Shown piece by piece: positions 1 to 9,034 of a stretch of 37,873 nucleotides of DNA. Source of the stretch: Geodermatophilus chilensis. GTDB lineage: Bacteria; Actinomycetota; Actinomycetes; Mycobacteriales; Geodermatophilaceae. The notes under the pieces were generated by a model. It was given only the letters and a program-made list of their open reading frames with translations. It did not search any database and was not told the origin of the DNA. Each line of letters starts with the position of its first letter. Position 1 is the first letter of the stretch. The position numbers and the translations under genes are program-made. The stretch is taken from contig NZ_NVPT01000028.1 in NCBI RefSeq assembly GCF_002802985.1, positions 1 through 37,873 on the forward strand, read 5' to 3'.

Positions 1-48
1 ATGCTTAGTTGTGATACGTTGCGTCGTTGTGCACGTTGTTGTGTTTAT

Positions 49-118
49 ATGCATTCGGCGACCCCCGAATTCTACACGTAAGGTGTCGTCGGCATCGTCA
101 GATGTGTATAAGCGACCG
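49..118 (+). other. Illumina Nextera i5/P5 adapter remnant (artefact)
   Basis: This is not genomic DNA. Positions 49-77 match the 29-nt P5 oligonucleotide at 22 positions. Positions 78-85 (GTAAGGTG) differ by one base from Nextera index S505 (GTAAGGAG). Positions 86-99 match the Read 1 linker with one mismatch (TCGTCGGCATCGTC). Positions 100-118 match the 19-bp Tn5 mosaic end with two A-to-C changes (113 and 117). The order P5, index, linker, mosaic end is exactly that of a Nextera library molecule. Bases 1-48 are AT-rich, match nothing I recognise and are probably low-quality sequence beyond the adapter. Genomic sequence starts at about 119. Confidence 0.95.
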
Positions 119-120
119 CC

Positions 121-1932
121 CCCGCACCGCGCCGGCGTCCCGCCGAGCGCGCCCCGCTGCGCGGCGGCGCGACGGGCGCGTTCACCTCCCGCCGCGCTCC
201 CGGCAGTCGCCGGGTGCCCGGCGCGCTGCGGACCAGCCGCCGGCGCTACAGCATCGGCTTCGTCCTCGTCGTCGTCCCGCTGCTGGTGATCACCGGCAAG
301 CTGTGGCTGCTGCAGGGCGTGGACAGCGGCGAGTACGCCCTCGCGGCCACCCAGGACCGCATCCGCGTGCAGGACATCGCCCCGCTGCGCGGCTCGGTCG
401 TCGACCGCGACGGCAACCCGCTGGCCTACACCGTCGAGGCCTCCCGGATCACCGCCGACCCGACCCTGGTCGACGACCCCGCCCGCACGGCCCTGGCGCT
501 GACCACGCTGCTCGACGTCCCGGTCTCCGAACTGACCGACCTGCTCTCCGAGGACGGCCGCTACGTCGTCCTGGCCTCGCAGGTGCCGCCGGAGACCGTC
601 GACGCCATCGACGAGCTCGGGTTGGCCGGCATCTTCGCCGAGGACGACCCGGTGCGGCTCTACCCCGCGGGGTCGGTCGCGGGGCAGGTCGTCGGCTTCA
701 CCGGCCGCGACGGCCAGGGGCTGGCCGGCATCGAGCAGAGCTTCGACGAGCAGCTGGCCGGCACGCCGGGGGAGCGGCGGGTCGAGGTCGGCAGCGGCGG
801 GCACCCGATCCCCTCGGGCATCGACGAGTCCACGCCCGCCGTCGACGGCAGCACCGTCGAGCTGACCCTCGACGCCGACCTGCAGTACGTCACCGAGCAG
901 CGCCTGCAGGAGGCCTGCCAGGACGGCGCGACCACCCGCGCCTCGGCCGTCGTCCTCGACGTGCACACCGGTCAGGTCGCCGCGATGGGCTCCTGCCCCG
1001 GCTACGACCCGGGCAACTACCGGCAGACCGAGCCCGAGCTGCTGGGCAACCCCATCGTCTCCAGCGTCTTCGAGCCCGGCTCGGTGCTCAAGGCGGTCAC
1101 CCTCGCCGCGGCCGTCGAGGAGGGCAAGGCGACGCCGGACACCGTGCTGAGCGTCGACGGCCACATCGAGGCGGGCGACGTCGTGGTGCGTGACGCCCAC
1201 GACCACGCGCCGATCGACTGGACGGTCACCGGGATCCTCGCCAAGTCCAGCAACGTCGGCACGATCATGCTGGCCCGCGAGGTGGGCGACGAGCGGCTCG
1301 AGGAGTACCTGCGGGCCTTCGGCCTGGGCAGCACCACCGGCATCGGGCTGCCCGGCGAGAGCGCCGGCATCCTCGAGGACTCCGCGGACTGGACCGAGAG
1401 CCGCGCGGCGAACGTGCCGATCGGGCAGGGCGTGTCGGTCACCACGCTGCAGATGGCCTCGGTCTACCAGGCCATCGCCAACGGCGGGGTGCGCATCCCG
1501 CCGCGCATCGTCTCCTCGGTGGGCGGCGAGCCGGTCCCGGCGCCCGAGAGCACGCGGGTCCTCAGCGAGGCGACCGCGGACGACGTCGCGTACATGCTCG
1601 AGGCCGTCGTCGGGCCGGGCGGCACCGCCCCGCTGGCGCAGGTCGAGGGCTTCCGGGTGGCCGGCAAGACCGGCACCGCCCAGCGGGCCAACCCCGAGTG
1701 CGGCTGCTACGCCGGCGGCGGCTACGTGACGACCTTCGTCGGGTTCGCCCCGGCCGACGACCCGCAGTACGTCGTCGCCGTGGACCTCGAGCGGCCGACC
1801 AGCGACGCGGAGGGCGGCCAGGTCGCCGCCCCGGTCTTCGCCGACGTCATGCGCCAGGCGCTGACCGCCGACGGCATCGTGCCGTCCGGGACACCCCGCC
1901 CCGACTTCGCGCTGACCGGCCCGGAGAACTGA
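121..1932 (+). CDS. ftsI: Peptidoglycan D,D-transpeptidase FtsI (class B PBP, PBP3-like), 5' partial
   Basis: Septal class B penicillin-binding protein, which cross-links peptidoglycan at the division site together with FtsW. The frame is open leftward into the adapter junction, so the true start is outside the contig; the first possible internal start is GTG 214 and the numbering below counts from there. An Arg/Pro-rich cytoplasmic tail precedes one membrane segment (about residues 13-34). The dimerisation region starts at RGSVVDRDGNPLA (about 59). The transpeptidase domain holds the three family motifs: SxxK as S290-V-L-K293 after FEPG, SxN as S345-S-N347, and KTG at K485. No PASTA domain is visible. 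The stop codon is followed within 2 nt by a palindromic repeat, and murE follows after 350 bp, so the two genes may not share one continuous transcript. The position at the head of the dcw cluster makes FtsI more likely than another class B PBP. Confidence 0.93.
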   Translation, partial: PAPRRRPAERAPLRGGATGAFTSRRAPGSRRVPGALRTSRRRYSIGFVLVVVPLLVITGKLWLLQGVDSGEYALAATQDRIRVQDIAPLRGSVVDRDGNPLAYTVEASRITADPTLVDDPARTALALTTLLDVPVSELTDLLSEDGRYVVLASQVPPETVDAIDELGLAGIFAEDDPVRLYPAGSVAGQVVGFTGRDGQGLAGIEQSFDEQLAGTPGERRVEVGSGGHPIPSGIDESTPAVDGSTVELTLDADLQYVTEQRLQEACQDGATTRASAVVLDVHTGQVAAMGSCPGYDPGNYRQTEPELLGNPIVSSVFEPGSVLKAVTLAAAVEEGKATPDTVLSVDGHIEAGDVVVRDAHDHAPIDWTVTGILAKSSNVGTIMLAREVGDERLEEYLRAFGLGSTTGIGLPGESAGILEDSADWTESRAANVPIGQGVSVTTLQMASVYQAIANGGVRIPPRIVSSVGGEPVPAPESTRVLSEATADDVAYMLEAVVGPGGTAPLAQVEGFRVAGKTGTAQRANPECGCYAGGGYVTTFVGFAPADDPQYVVAVDLERPTSDAEGGQVAAPVFADVMRQALTADGIVPSGTPRPDFALTGPEN

Positions 1933-2077
1933 AGAAGGACCACCCTTCCCCCCACGCCTCGCGCGCTCGGCGCGGGACCCTGAAGGGTGGCCGTTCCAGT
2001 GCGTCGCGAGGCGCGGCGGGGCCCTGCAGGGGGGCCGTTCCAGTGCGTCGCGAGGCTCGCGGCGGGGCCCCGCTCGG
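1933..2077 (+). repeat. Stop-codon-adjacent palindromic repeat, locus A (one copy plus degenerate halves)
   Basis: The element starts 2 nt after the ftsI TGA with AAGGACC. The arms CCACCCTT (1940-1947) and AAGGGTGG (1983-1990) pair perfectly around a C-rich then G-rich loop. Two further right-half-like units follow, each containing TTCCAGTGCGTCGCGAGG (about 1994-2011 and 2038-2055) and a GGCGGGGCCC block. It belongs to the same family as the elements at 11307, 13696, 14564, 17589, 23362 and 37009. It could be an intrinsic-type terminator or a REP-like element. Confidence 0.8.
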
Positions 2078-2078
2078 C

Positions 2079-2150
2079 GACGATCATGGAGTCCGGGTGG
2101 CGACACGCGGACCGGGCCCGGCGTGTCGCCACCGCAGCTCCATGATCGTC
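2079..2150. repeat. 72-bp near-perfect palindrome between ftsI and murE
   Basis: Outer arms GACGATCATGGAG (2079-2091) and CTCCATGATCGTC (2138-2150) are perfect inverted complements. Inner arms GGTGGCGACACG (2096-2107) and CGTGTCGCCACC (2122-2133) are too. A 4-nt internal loop separates the two stems, and the 14-nt apical loop contains the palindrome CCGGGCCCGG. The element is symmetric, so it could fold on either strand. It is unlike the stop-codon-adjacent family. It could be a bidirectional terminator, a REP-type element, or a binding site for a dimeric protein; the sequence does not decide. Confidence 0.85.
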
Positions 2151-2282
2151 GTCAGGAGGCGCGGCCGGAGTGCCCCTCGGCAGGCTCGAACGGGGCCGGC
2201 GGGGCCGGCATCGGGCGGCGGTGACCGGCTCCCCGCGTGTGGGCGGCGGGCCCCGACCTGCCCGCCGGTAGATTGGAGTCCC

Positions 2283-3854
2283 GTGAGCGAGAGCGGGAGG
2301 GGGACGACGTCCCGGCCGGGGGGGACCGACCCGCTGACCCTCGCCGACCTCGCCGACCTGCTCGGCCCGCCCGTCCAGGGCGACCCCGCCACCGCGGTCG
2401 CCGGCGTGACGCTGGCCTCGGGTGAGGCCGGCCCCGGAGACCTCTACGCCGCCCTCCCCGGCGCCCGCACCCACGGGGCGCGGTACGCCGCCGATGCCGC
2501 GGCGCGCGGGGCGGTCGCCGTCCTGACCGACCCCACCGGCCGCGACGAGGCCGCCGCGACCGGCCTGCCGGTGTGCGTCGTCGAGGACCCCCGCGCGCTG
2601 CTCGGCGCCGTGGCCGCCCGCGTCTACGGGGAGCCGGCCCGGCGGATGCAGGTCATCGGGATCACCGGCACCAACGGCAAGACGACGACCAGCTACCTCG
2701 TCGAGGCGGGCCTGGCCGCCGCCGGCCGCGGCACCGGCCTGGTCGGCACGGTGGAGACCCGCACCCGTGGCCGCGCCGCCGACGGGACGCCCACCGTCAC
2801 CACCCTGCCCAGCGTGCGCACGACGCCGGAGGCGCCGGCCCTGCACGCGCTGCTGGCCCGGATGGCCGACTCCGGCGTGCAGACCGTCGTCATGGAGGTC
2901 TCCAGTCACGCGCTCGTGCTCGGCCGGGTCGGTGGCATCCCGTTCGCCGCGGCCGGGTTCACCAACCTCGGCCGCGACCACCTGGACTTCCACGCCGACA
3001 TCGAGGACTACTTCCAGGCCAAGGCGCGCCTCTTCGACGGCCGTGCCGCCGTCGAGGTGGTCGACGTCGACGACCCGTACGGGCGGCGGCTGGCCGGCAT
3101 GCTCGGCGACCGCCGCACGGTGACCGTCTCGATAGAGGGGGCCGACGCCGACTGGACGGCGACCGGCCTCGTGCCGGCCTCCGACGGCGGGACGGCGTTC
3201 ACCCTGACCGGCCCGGACGGGGGCTCCTGGCCGGCGCGGGTGCGACTGCCCGGCCGGTTCAACGTCGCCAACGCCGTCCTCGCGGTGGCGCTGCTCGACG
3301 CGGTCGGCGTGCCGGTGGAGACGGCGCTGACCGGGCTGGCCGAGACGGTGGTGCCCGGCCGGATGGAGCCGGTGGACGCCGGCCAGCCGTTCGTCGCCGT
3401 CGTCGACTACGCGCACACCCCCGACGCCGTCGGCACGGCGCTGACCGCGCTGCGCGCCGCGACGCCGGGCCGGGTGATCACCGTGCTCGGCTGCGGCGGC
3501 GACCGCGACCCCGGCAAGCGGGCGGCGATGGGGGAGGCCGCGGCGCGCGGCAGCGACCTGCTGGTCGTCACCGACGACAACCCCCGCTCCGAGGACCCCG
3601 CCGCGATCCGCGCGGCGATGCTCGCCGGCGTCCCCGCCGACCGGCGCGGCGACGTGCTGGAGATCGGCGACCGCCGCGCCGCCATCGCCGCCGCCGTCGC
3701 CCACGCCCGGCCGGGCGACGCCGTCCTCGTGGCCGGCAAGGGCCACGAGACCGGCCAGGAGGTGGCCGGCACCCTGCACCCGTTCGACGACCGCGCCGTG
3801 CTGCGCGAGGCCCTGGCGCAGCACGCGCCGGCCGGAGTGGAGCCCACCCCGTGA
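2283..3854 (+). CDS. murE: UDP-N-acetylmuramoyl-tripeptide synthetase MurE
   Basis: ATP-dependent Mur ligase that adds the third stem-peptide residue to UDP-MurNAc-L-Ala-D-Glu in the cytoplasm. The predicted protein is 523 aa, usual for MurE. An N-terminal UDP-binding domain (about 1-120) is followed by the ATP-binding loop G129-T-N-G-K133-T-T and the lysine of YFQAKARLF. The C-terminal domain contains D432-N-P-R435, the motif associated with meso-diaminopimelate-adding MurE, so DAP-type peptidoglycan is inferred. GTG 2283 was chosen because it follows TGGAG at a short distance and gives the normal length; the frame is open further upstream but that stretch is the repeat-filled spacer. TAGATT at about 2271 could be a -10 element. 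The stop overlaps the murF start by 4 nt (GTGA). Confidence 0.95.
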   Translation: MSESGRGTTSRPGGTDPLTLADLADLLGPPVQGDPATAVAGVTLASGEAGPGDLYAALPGARTHGARYAADAAARGAVAVLTDPTGRDEAAATGLPVCVVEDPRALLGAVAARVYGEPARRMQVIGITGTNGKTTTSYLVEAGLAAAGRGTGLVGTVETRTRGRAADGTPTVTTLPSVRTTPEAPALHALLARMADSGVQTVVMEVSSHALVLGRVGGIPFAAAGFTNLGRDHLDFHADIEDYFQAKARLFDGRAAVEVVDVDDPYGRRLAGMLGDRRTVTVSIEGADADWTATGLVPASDGGTAFTLTGPDGGSWPARVRLPGRFNVANAVLAVALLDAVGVPVETALTGLAETVVPGRMEPVDAGQPFVAVVDYAHTPDAVGTALTALRAATPGRVITVLGCGGDRDPGKRAAMGEAAARGSDLLVVTDDNPRSEDPAAIRAAMLAGVPADRRGDVLEIGDRRAAIAAAVAHARPGDAVLVAGKGHETGQEVAGTLHPFDDRAVLREALAQHAPAGVEPTP

Positions 3855-5254
3855 TACAGCTGAGCCTCGCCGAGGTGGCCGAGGCGGTCGGCGGTGAGCT
3901 GACGCGCGGCGACGGCACCGTCTCCGGGAAGGTCACCGTCGACTCCCGCGCCGTGGCACCGGGCGACCTGTTCGTCGCCGTGCCGGGGGAGCGGGTCGAC
4001 GGGCACGACTTCCTCGGTGCCGCCGCGGCCGCCGGCGCGGTCGCCGCGCTGACCACCCGCCCCGACGACGCGTTGCCCTGCGTGGTCGTCGACGAGTCGG
4101 TCGCCGCGCTGGGCCGGCTGGCCGCCGCGGTGCACACCCGGCTGGCGGTCGGCGATCTGGTCACGATCGGCATCACCGGCTCCTCGGGCAAGACCAGCAC
4201 CAAGGACCTGCTCGGCCAGGTGCTGACCACCGCGGGCGCCACGGTCAGCCCGCCCGGCTCGTACAACAACGACATCGGCCTGCCGCTCACCGTGCTCGAC
4301 GCCGACGGCGACACCCGTTTCCTCGTGCTCGAGATGGGCTCGCGCGGACGGGGGCACATCGCCCGGCTGTGCCGGGTGGCCCGCCCCGACGTCGGCGTCG
4401 TCCTCAACGTCGGCTCGGCGCACCTGGGCGAGTTCGGCTCGGCCGACGGGATCGCGCTCGCCAAGGGGGAGCTGGTCGAGGCGCTGCCGGCCGAGGGCAC
4501 CGCCGTCCTCAACGCCGACGACCCGCGGGTGATCGGCATGGCGCCGCGCACCCGGGCCCGCGTGGTCACCACCGGGACGTCGGCCGAGGCCGACGTGCGC
4601 GCGGAGGACGTCGTCCTCGACGAGGCCGGCCGCGCCGGCTTCACGTTGGTCGCGGGGGGTGCCCGCGCGGCGGTGCGGCTGCAGGTCGTCGGTGCGCACC
4701 AGGTCGCCAACGCCCTGTCGGCCGCCGGTGCCGCGCTGGCCTCCGGGATGACGCCGGAGGACGTCGCCGCCGCGCTGTCGGCCGCCGTGCCGCGCAGCCG
4801 CTGGCGGATGGAGGTCACCCGCCGGGACGACGGCGTGACCGTGGTCAACGACGCCTACAACGCCAACCCCGAGTCGATGCGCGCCGCGCTGGCCGCGCTG
4901 GCCGGGCTGCCCGCGCGGCGGCGGATCGCCGTGCTCGGCGCGATGGCCGAGCTGGGCCCGGGCGCGGCCGGGGAGCACGAGCGGCTGGGCCGGGACGCCG
5001 TGGCCGCCGGGATGGACCTGGTCGTGGCCGTCGGCCCGGATGCAGTAGGGATAGCCGACGGGGCGCTCGCCGCCGGTGCTCGCGAGGACCGCGACACGGA
5101 CAGGGGCGCGGTCCGCGTGCCCGACCGGGCGGCCGCCCGGGAACTGCTGACGGAGGTGCTGGTGCCCGGTGACGTCGTGCTGGTGAAGGCCAGCCGGTCC
5201 TACGGGCTCGAGGTGCTCGCGGCCGACCTGCTCGCCCCCGGGGCAGGCGCGTGA
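3851..5254 (+). CDS. murF: UDP-N-acetylmuramoyl-tripeptide--D-alanyl-D-alanine ligase MurF
   Basis: Mur ligase that adds D-Ala-D-Ala to the UDP-MurNAc-tripeptide and so completes the pentapeptide precursor. The protein is 467 aa, normal for the family. The N-terminal domain contains VDSRAVAPGDLFVAV (about 32-46). The nucleotide-binding loop is G110-S-S-G-K114-T-S-T. The central domain has SYNNDIGLPLT, and the MurF-typical segment VVNDAYNANPESMRAAL separates it from MurE and MurC. The GTG start overlaps the murE stop (GTGA, 3851-3854), and the murF stop overlaps the mraY start in the same way, so translation is probably coupled across all three genes. The frame stays open far upstream inside murE, but that part has the character of an out-of-frame shadow. 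Confidence 0.95.
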   Translation: MIQLSLAEVAEAVGGELTRGDGTVSGKVTVDSRAVAPGDLFVAVPGERVDGHDFLGAAAAAGAVAALTTRPDDALPCVVVDESVAALGRLAAAVHTRLAVGDLVTIGITGSSGKTSTKDLLGQVLTTAGATVSPPGSYNNDIGLPLTVLDADGDTRFLVLEMGSRGRGHIARLCRVARPDVGVVLNVGSAHLGEFGSADGIALAKGELVEALPAEGTAVLNADDPRVIGMAPRTRARVVTTGTSAEADVRAEDVVLDEAGRAGFTLVAGGARAAVRLQVVGAHQVANALSAAGAALASGMTPEDVAAALSAAVPRSRWRMEVTRRDDGVTVVNDAYNANPESMRAALAALAGLPARRRIAVLGAMAELGPGAAGEHERLGRDAVAAGMDLVVAVGPDAVGIADGALAAGAREDRDTDRGAVRVPDRAAARELLTEVLVPGDVVLVKASRSYGLEVLAADLLAPGAGA

Positions 5255-6330
5255 GATCCATCCTCATCGCGGCCGCGTTCGGGCTGGTGATCTCGATCCT
5301 GGCCACGCCGGTCGCCGTGCACCTGTTCCGCCGCAAGGGCTTCGGCCAGGAGATCCGCGACGACGGGCCCGAGAGCCACCTGGCGAAGAAGGGCACGCCC
5401 ACCATGGGCGGCACCGTCATCGTCGGTGCCACGGTCGGCGGCTACCTGATCGCGCACCTGTTCCTGCTCAACCAGCCCGGCCGCGGAGTGACCGCCAGCG
5501 GCCTGTTGGTGCTCTTCCTCATGGTGGGCCTGGGCACCGTCGGCTTCCTCGACGACTACCTGAAGATCCGCTTCCGGCGCAGCCTCGGGCTGAACAAGAC
5601 CGCCAAGCTCGTCGGCCAGCTCGTCGTCGGCGTGGCCTTCGCGGTCCTGGCGCTGAACTTCCCCGACGAGGCCGGCATCACCCCGGCCTCGGAGTTCGTC
5701 TCCTACGTCCGCGACATCGACCCGCTCTTCCTGGGGTCGTTCGGCTTCGTCGTCCTGGCCTACCTGTTCATCGCCGGGTTCTCCAACGCCGTGAACCTGA
5801 CCGACGGCCTGGACGGGCTGGCGGCCGGCTGCTCGGCGATGGTCTGCGGCGCCTACACGATCATCTCGTTCTGGCAGTTCACCCACGACTGCACCAGCGA
5901 GGCCATCGCCGGCTGCTACGAGGTGCGCGACCCGCTCGACGTCACGCTGGTCGCCGCCGCCGGGCTCGGCGCCTGCCTGGGCTTCCTGTGGTGGAACACC
6001 AGCCCCGCGCGGATCTTCATGGGCGACACCGGCTCGCTCGCCCTCGGCGGGCTGCTGGCCGGCCTGGCCGTGGTCACCCGCACCGAGCTGCTGCTCGTCG
6101 TCCTCGGTGGGTTGTTCGTCGCGGTCACGCTGTCGGTGGTCATCCAGGTGGCCTTCTTCCGCGCCACCCGGCGCCGGGTGTTCCGGATGGCCCCGCTGCA
6201 CCACCACTTCGAGCTGGCCGGCTGGACCGAGAACACGGTGATCGTCCGCTTCTGGCTGGTGACCGGGATGTCGGTCGCCTTCGGGCTGGGCCTCTTCTAC
6301 GCCGACTGGCTGACCGTCACGGGCCTGTGA
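5251..6330 (+). CDS. mraY: Phospho-N-acetylmuramoyl-pentapeptide transferase MraY
   Basis: Integral membrane enzyme that transfers phospho-MurNAc-pentapeptide from UDP to undecaprenyl (or decaprenyl) phosphate to give lipid I. The protein is 359 aa with about ten hydrophobic segments, as expected. Conserved acidic motifs are present: D101-D102-Y-L-K105, NLTDGLDGLAAG with D185 and D188, and FMGDTGSLALG with D259, plus PLHHHFE near the C-terminus. The GTG start overlaps the murF stop (GTGA). In most actinobacteria murD follows directly; here 71 bp separate the stop from the preferred ftsW start and murD is missing. Confidence in the identity is very high. Confidence 0.96.
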   Translation: MRSILIAAAFGLVISILATPVAVHLFRRKGFGQEIRDDGPESHLAKKGTPTMGGTVIVGATVGGYLIAHLFLLNQPGRGVTASGLLVLFLMVGLGTVGFLDDYLKIRFRRSLGLNKTAKLVGQLVVGVAFAVLALNFPDEAGITPASEFVSYVRDIDPLFLGSFGFVVLAYLFIAGFSNAVNLTDGLDGLAAGCSAMVCGAYTIISFWQFTHDCTSEAIAGCYEVRDPLDVTLVAAAGLGACLGFLWWNTSPARIFMGDTGSLALGGLLAGLAVVTRTELLLVVLGGLFVAVTLSVVIQVAFFRATRRRVFRMAPLHHHFELAGWTENTVIVRFWLVTGMSVAFGLGLFYADWLTVTGL

Positions 6331-6401
6331 GTCAGGAGAGGCTGCTGCGACACGCCCCGACGGTGCGCCGGGAGACCCGCCCCAGCGGCGACGATGGCCG
6401 G

Positions 6402-7940
6402 ATGCAGTCCTCCGGCGTTCCGACCGCTCCCGGGCGGCGCCGGACCGCGGGGACCGGGCGCAGGACGCCGGTCCGCCGGTTCGCGCCGCCGCCCTGGCTC
6501 GACGGCCCCATGACCAGCTTCCAGCTGGTCGTCGGCGCGGCCGGCATGCTCCTGGCCATCGGCCTGGTCATGGTGTTCTCCGCCTCGGCGATCGAGGCCG
6601 CGCTCAACGACCAGCCCGCCTGGCGGCCCGGCGTCGACCAGGTCGTCTTCGCCGTCATCGGCCTGGGTGCGCTGCTGGTGGCGGTGCGGTTGCCGGTCGG
6701 GCTGGTCCGCCGCTGGGCGCCGATCGGCCTGGTGGTCGCGGCGGTGCTGCTCGTCGCGGTGCTCGTCCCGGGCATCGGCATGCAGCTCAACGGCTCCCGC
6801 GCCTGGATCGACCTGGGCTTCACCAACTTCCAGCCCTCCGAGCTCGCCAAGCTGGTGTTCGCGCTGTGGGGCGCGCACATCCTGGCGATGCGCGACCGCT
6901 TCCTGACCGTCCGGACGCTGCTGGTGCCGCTGCTGCCGGTGTTCGCCGTCCTGTCGGTCCTGCTCATCCTCGAGCCGGACTTCGGCGGGGTGGTCAGCCT
7001 CGGCCTGGTCCTCGTCGGCCTGCTGTGGGCCGGGGGCCTGCCGGGCCGCTGGTTCGCCGGGTTCGCCGCCGCGGCCGCCGCGGCCGTGGTGCTCATGGTC
7101 GCCGTCGCGCCCTACCGCATGGAGCGGATCACCTCGTTCCTCGACCCGTTCGCCGACCCGTCGGACACCGGCTTCCAGGCCATCCGCGGCTTCTACGCGC
7201 TCGCCACCGGTGGGCTCTGGGGCGTGGGGCTGGGCAACAGCGCGATGAAGTGGAACCTGCTGCCCGAGGCGGAGTCGGACTACATCTTCGCGATCATCGG
7301 TGAGGAGCTCGGCTTCCTCGGCTGCCTGGTCGTGGTCGCCCTCTACGGCGTGCTGGCCTGGGCCGGCTTCCGCATCGCCCGGCGCACCGCCGACCGGTTC
7401 GTGCAGCTGGCCTGCGTGGCGATCACCGTGTGGCTGGTCGGCCAGGCGGCACTCAACATGGGCTACGTGGTGGGTCTGCTGCCGGTCACCGGCCTGACGC
7501 TGCCGCTGGTCTCCGCCGGCGGCACCTCGCTGGTGCTCACCCTGTTCATCGTGGGCCTGCTCATCCGCTTCGCCCGCTCCGAGCCCGAGGCGATCGAGCA
7601 CCTGCGCCGCGCCGACCGCGGCCGGCTGTCCCGCTGGCTGCTGCCGGCGCCCGAGCAGGCCGTCGGCGCGGTGTTCCCGCGCCGCGCCCGCCGTCCCGAG
7701 CAGCCCGACGAGCGCCCCGGCCGCGCACCCGGGCGTCCCGCCCGCCGCGCCGCCGTCACCGGCGCACGCACCGTCGCCCGCGTCGTCCCGGTCCCGCCCG
7801 GGGAGCGCGTCCCGCGCGAGCGGGTGCCCGCTCGTGAGCGGCGGACGACGGAGGGCCGCGGCCGGGTGCCCGAGGCCCGCCGGCAGCCGCCGCCGCGGGC
7901 CCGGGCCACGGCCCCCGAGTCCCCGCGGCGACCCCGATGA
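6402..7940 (+). CDS. ftsW: Lipid II polymerase FtsW (SEDS family)
   Basis: SEDS-family glycosyltransferase that polymerises lipid II at the septum with its partner FtsI. From ATG 6402 the protein is 512 aa: a basic N-terminal tail, about ten membrane segments from about residue 40 to 390, then an Arg/Pro-rich tail of about 110 residues predicted to be cytoplasmic. Family signatures include [39 protein letters not shown] and [10 protein letters not shown]. An alternative start is GTG 6327, which would overlap the mraY stop as GTGA and add 25 residues; I prefer 6402 because the added stretch uses AGT, AGG and CGA codons that are rare here. The stop overlaps the murG start as ATGA. FtsW is preferred over RodA because of the neighbours. 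Confidence 0.94.
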   Translation: MQSSGVPTAPGRRRTAGTGRRTPVRRFAPPPWLDGPMTSFQLVVGAAGMLLAIGLVMVFSASAIEAALNDQPAWRPGVDQVVFAVIGLGALLVAVRLPVGLVRRWAPIGLVVAAVLLVAVLVPGIGMQLNGSRAWIDLGFTNFQPSELAKLVFALWGAHILAMRDRFLTVRTLLVPLLPVFAVLSVLLILEPDFGGVVSLGLVLVGLLWAGGLPGRWFAGFAAAAAAAVVLMVAVAPYRMERITSFLDPFADPSDTGFQAIRGFYALATGGLWGVGLGNSAMKWNLLPEAESDYIFAIIGEELGFLGCLVVVALYGVLAWAGFRIARRTADRFVQLACVAITVWLVGQAALNMGYVVGLLPVTGLTLPLVSAGGTSLVLTLFIVGLLIRFARSEPEAIEHLRRADRGRLSRWLLPAPEQAVGAVFPRRARRPEQPDERPGRAPGRPARRAAVTGARTVARVVPVPPGERVPRERVPARERRTTEGRGRVPEARRQPPPRARATAPESPRRPR

Positions 7941-9034
7941 GCGTCAGCGTGGTCCTCGCCGGGGGCGGCACCGGCGGGCACATCGAGCCGATGCTCGCCC
8001 TGGCCGACGCGCTGCTGCGCCGCGGCGCGGTGGAGGGCGGCCTGCGGATCACCTGCCTGGGCACCGCGCGCGGCATGGAGACCCGGCTGGTCCCCGCCCG
8101 CGGCTACGACCTGCGACTGATCCCGCCGGTGCCGCTGCCGCGCAAGCCCACCGTCGACCTGCTGCGGGTGCCTGGCCGGGTGGTGCGCTCGGTGTCCGAG
8201 ACCCGGGCGCTGCTGCGCGAGCTGTCCGCGGACGTCGTCGTCGGCTTCGGCGGCTACGTGGCGCTGCCGGCCTACCTGGCCGCCCGCCGGGAGCGGGTGC
8301 CGGTCGTCGTGCACGAGCAGAACGCGCTGCCGGGCCTGGCCAACCGGATCGGCGCGCGGGTCGCCGCGTGGGTGGCGGTCACCGTGCCCGGCACGCCGCT
8401 GCGCGGCGCCGAGCACGTCGGCATGCCGCTGCGGACGGCGATCAGCACGCTGGACCGCCCCGCCCGCCGCGCCGAGGCCCGCGCCGCCTTCGGCCTGGAC
8501 CCCGAGCGGCCGACGCTGCTGGTCTTCGGCGGGTCGCAGGGCGCGGCCTCGCTCAACCGGGCCGCCGTCGGCGCCGCCGACGCGCTCACCGCGGCCGGGG
8601 TGCAGGTGCTGCACGCCCGCGGCCCCAAGAACACCGACGTGACCGTGCCGCCCCGCGCGCCCGGGCACGCCCCCTACGTCGTCGTCGACTACCTCGAGCG
8701 CATGGACCTCGCCTACGCCGCCGCCGACCTGGCCCTGTGCCGGTCCGGCGCGGTCACCGTGGCGGAGCTGTCCGCCGTCGGGCTGCCGGCGGTGTTCGTG
8801 CCGCTGCCGATCGGCAACGGCGAGCAGCGGCTCAACGCCCTGCCCGTCGTCGACGCCGGGGGAGGACTGCTGGTGGACGACGCCGACCTGTCGCCGTCCT
8901 GGATCGAGGAGCACGTCATCCCGATGGTCACCGACCCGGCCACGCTGGCCCGGTACGCCGAGCACGCCGCGGCCGCCGGCGCCCGGGACGCCGACGAGCG
9001 CCTGGCCGACATCGTGCTGGAGGTGGCCGAGTGA
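7937..9034 (+). CDS. murG: UDP-GlcNAc:lipid I N-acetylglucosamine transferase MurG
   Basis: GT28 glycosyltransferase on the inner membrane face that adds GlcNAc to lipid I to make lipid II. The protein is 365 aa, normal for MurG. The N-terminal glycine-rich loop G9-G-G-T-G-G-H15 and FGGYVALPA with [13 protein letters not shown] belong to the acceptor-binding half. FGGSQGA and [10 protein letters not shown] (C268 to E277), followed by [10 protein letters not shown], form the UDP-GlcNAc site in the C-terminal half. The ATG start overlaps the ftsW stop, and the stop overlaps the murC GTG start, so coupled translation is likely on both sides. Confidence 0.96.
   Translation: MSVSVVLAGGGTGGHIEPMLALADALLRRGAVEGGLRITCLGTARGMETRLVPARGYDLRLIPPVPLPRKPTVDLLRVPGRVVRSVSETRALLRELSADVVVGFGGYVALPAYLAARRERVPVVVHEQNALPGLANRIGARVAAWVAVTVPGTPLRGAEHVGMPLRTAISTLDRPARRAEARAAFGLDPERPTLLVFGGSQGAASLNRAAVGAADALTAAGVQVLHARGPKNTDVTVPPRAPGHAPYVVVDYLERMDLAYAAADLALCRSGAVTVAELSAVGLPAVFVPLPIGNGEQRLNALPVVDAGGGLLVDDADLSPSWIEEHVIPMVTDPATLARYAEHAAAAGARDADERLADIVLEVAE

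Noticed and set aside
27-1193. Open frame from the left end through ftsI in another frame
   Set aside because: It starts inside adapter sequence and its translation is Arg/Pro/Ala low-complexity, while the ftsI frame carries all three transpeptidase motifs.
1722-3824. Long minus-strand open frame opposite murE
   Set aside because: Same codon-bias shadow; murE on + has all Mur ligase motifs.
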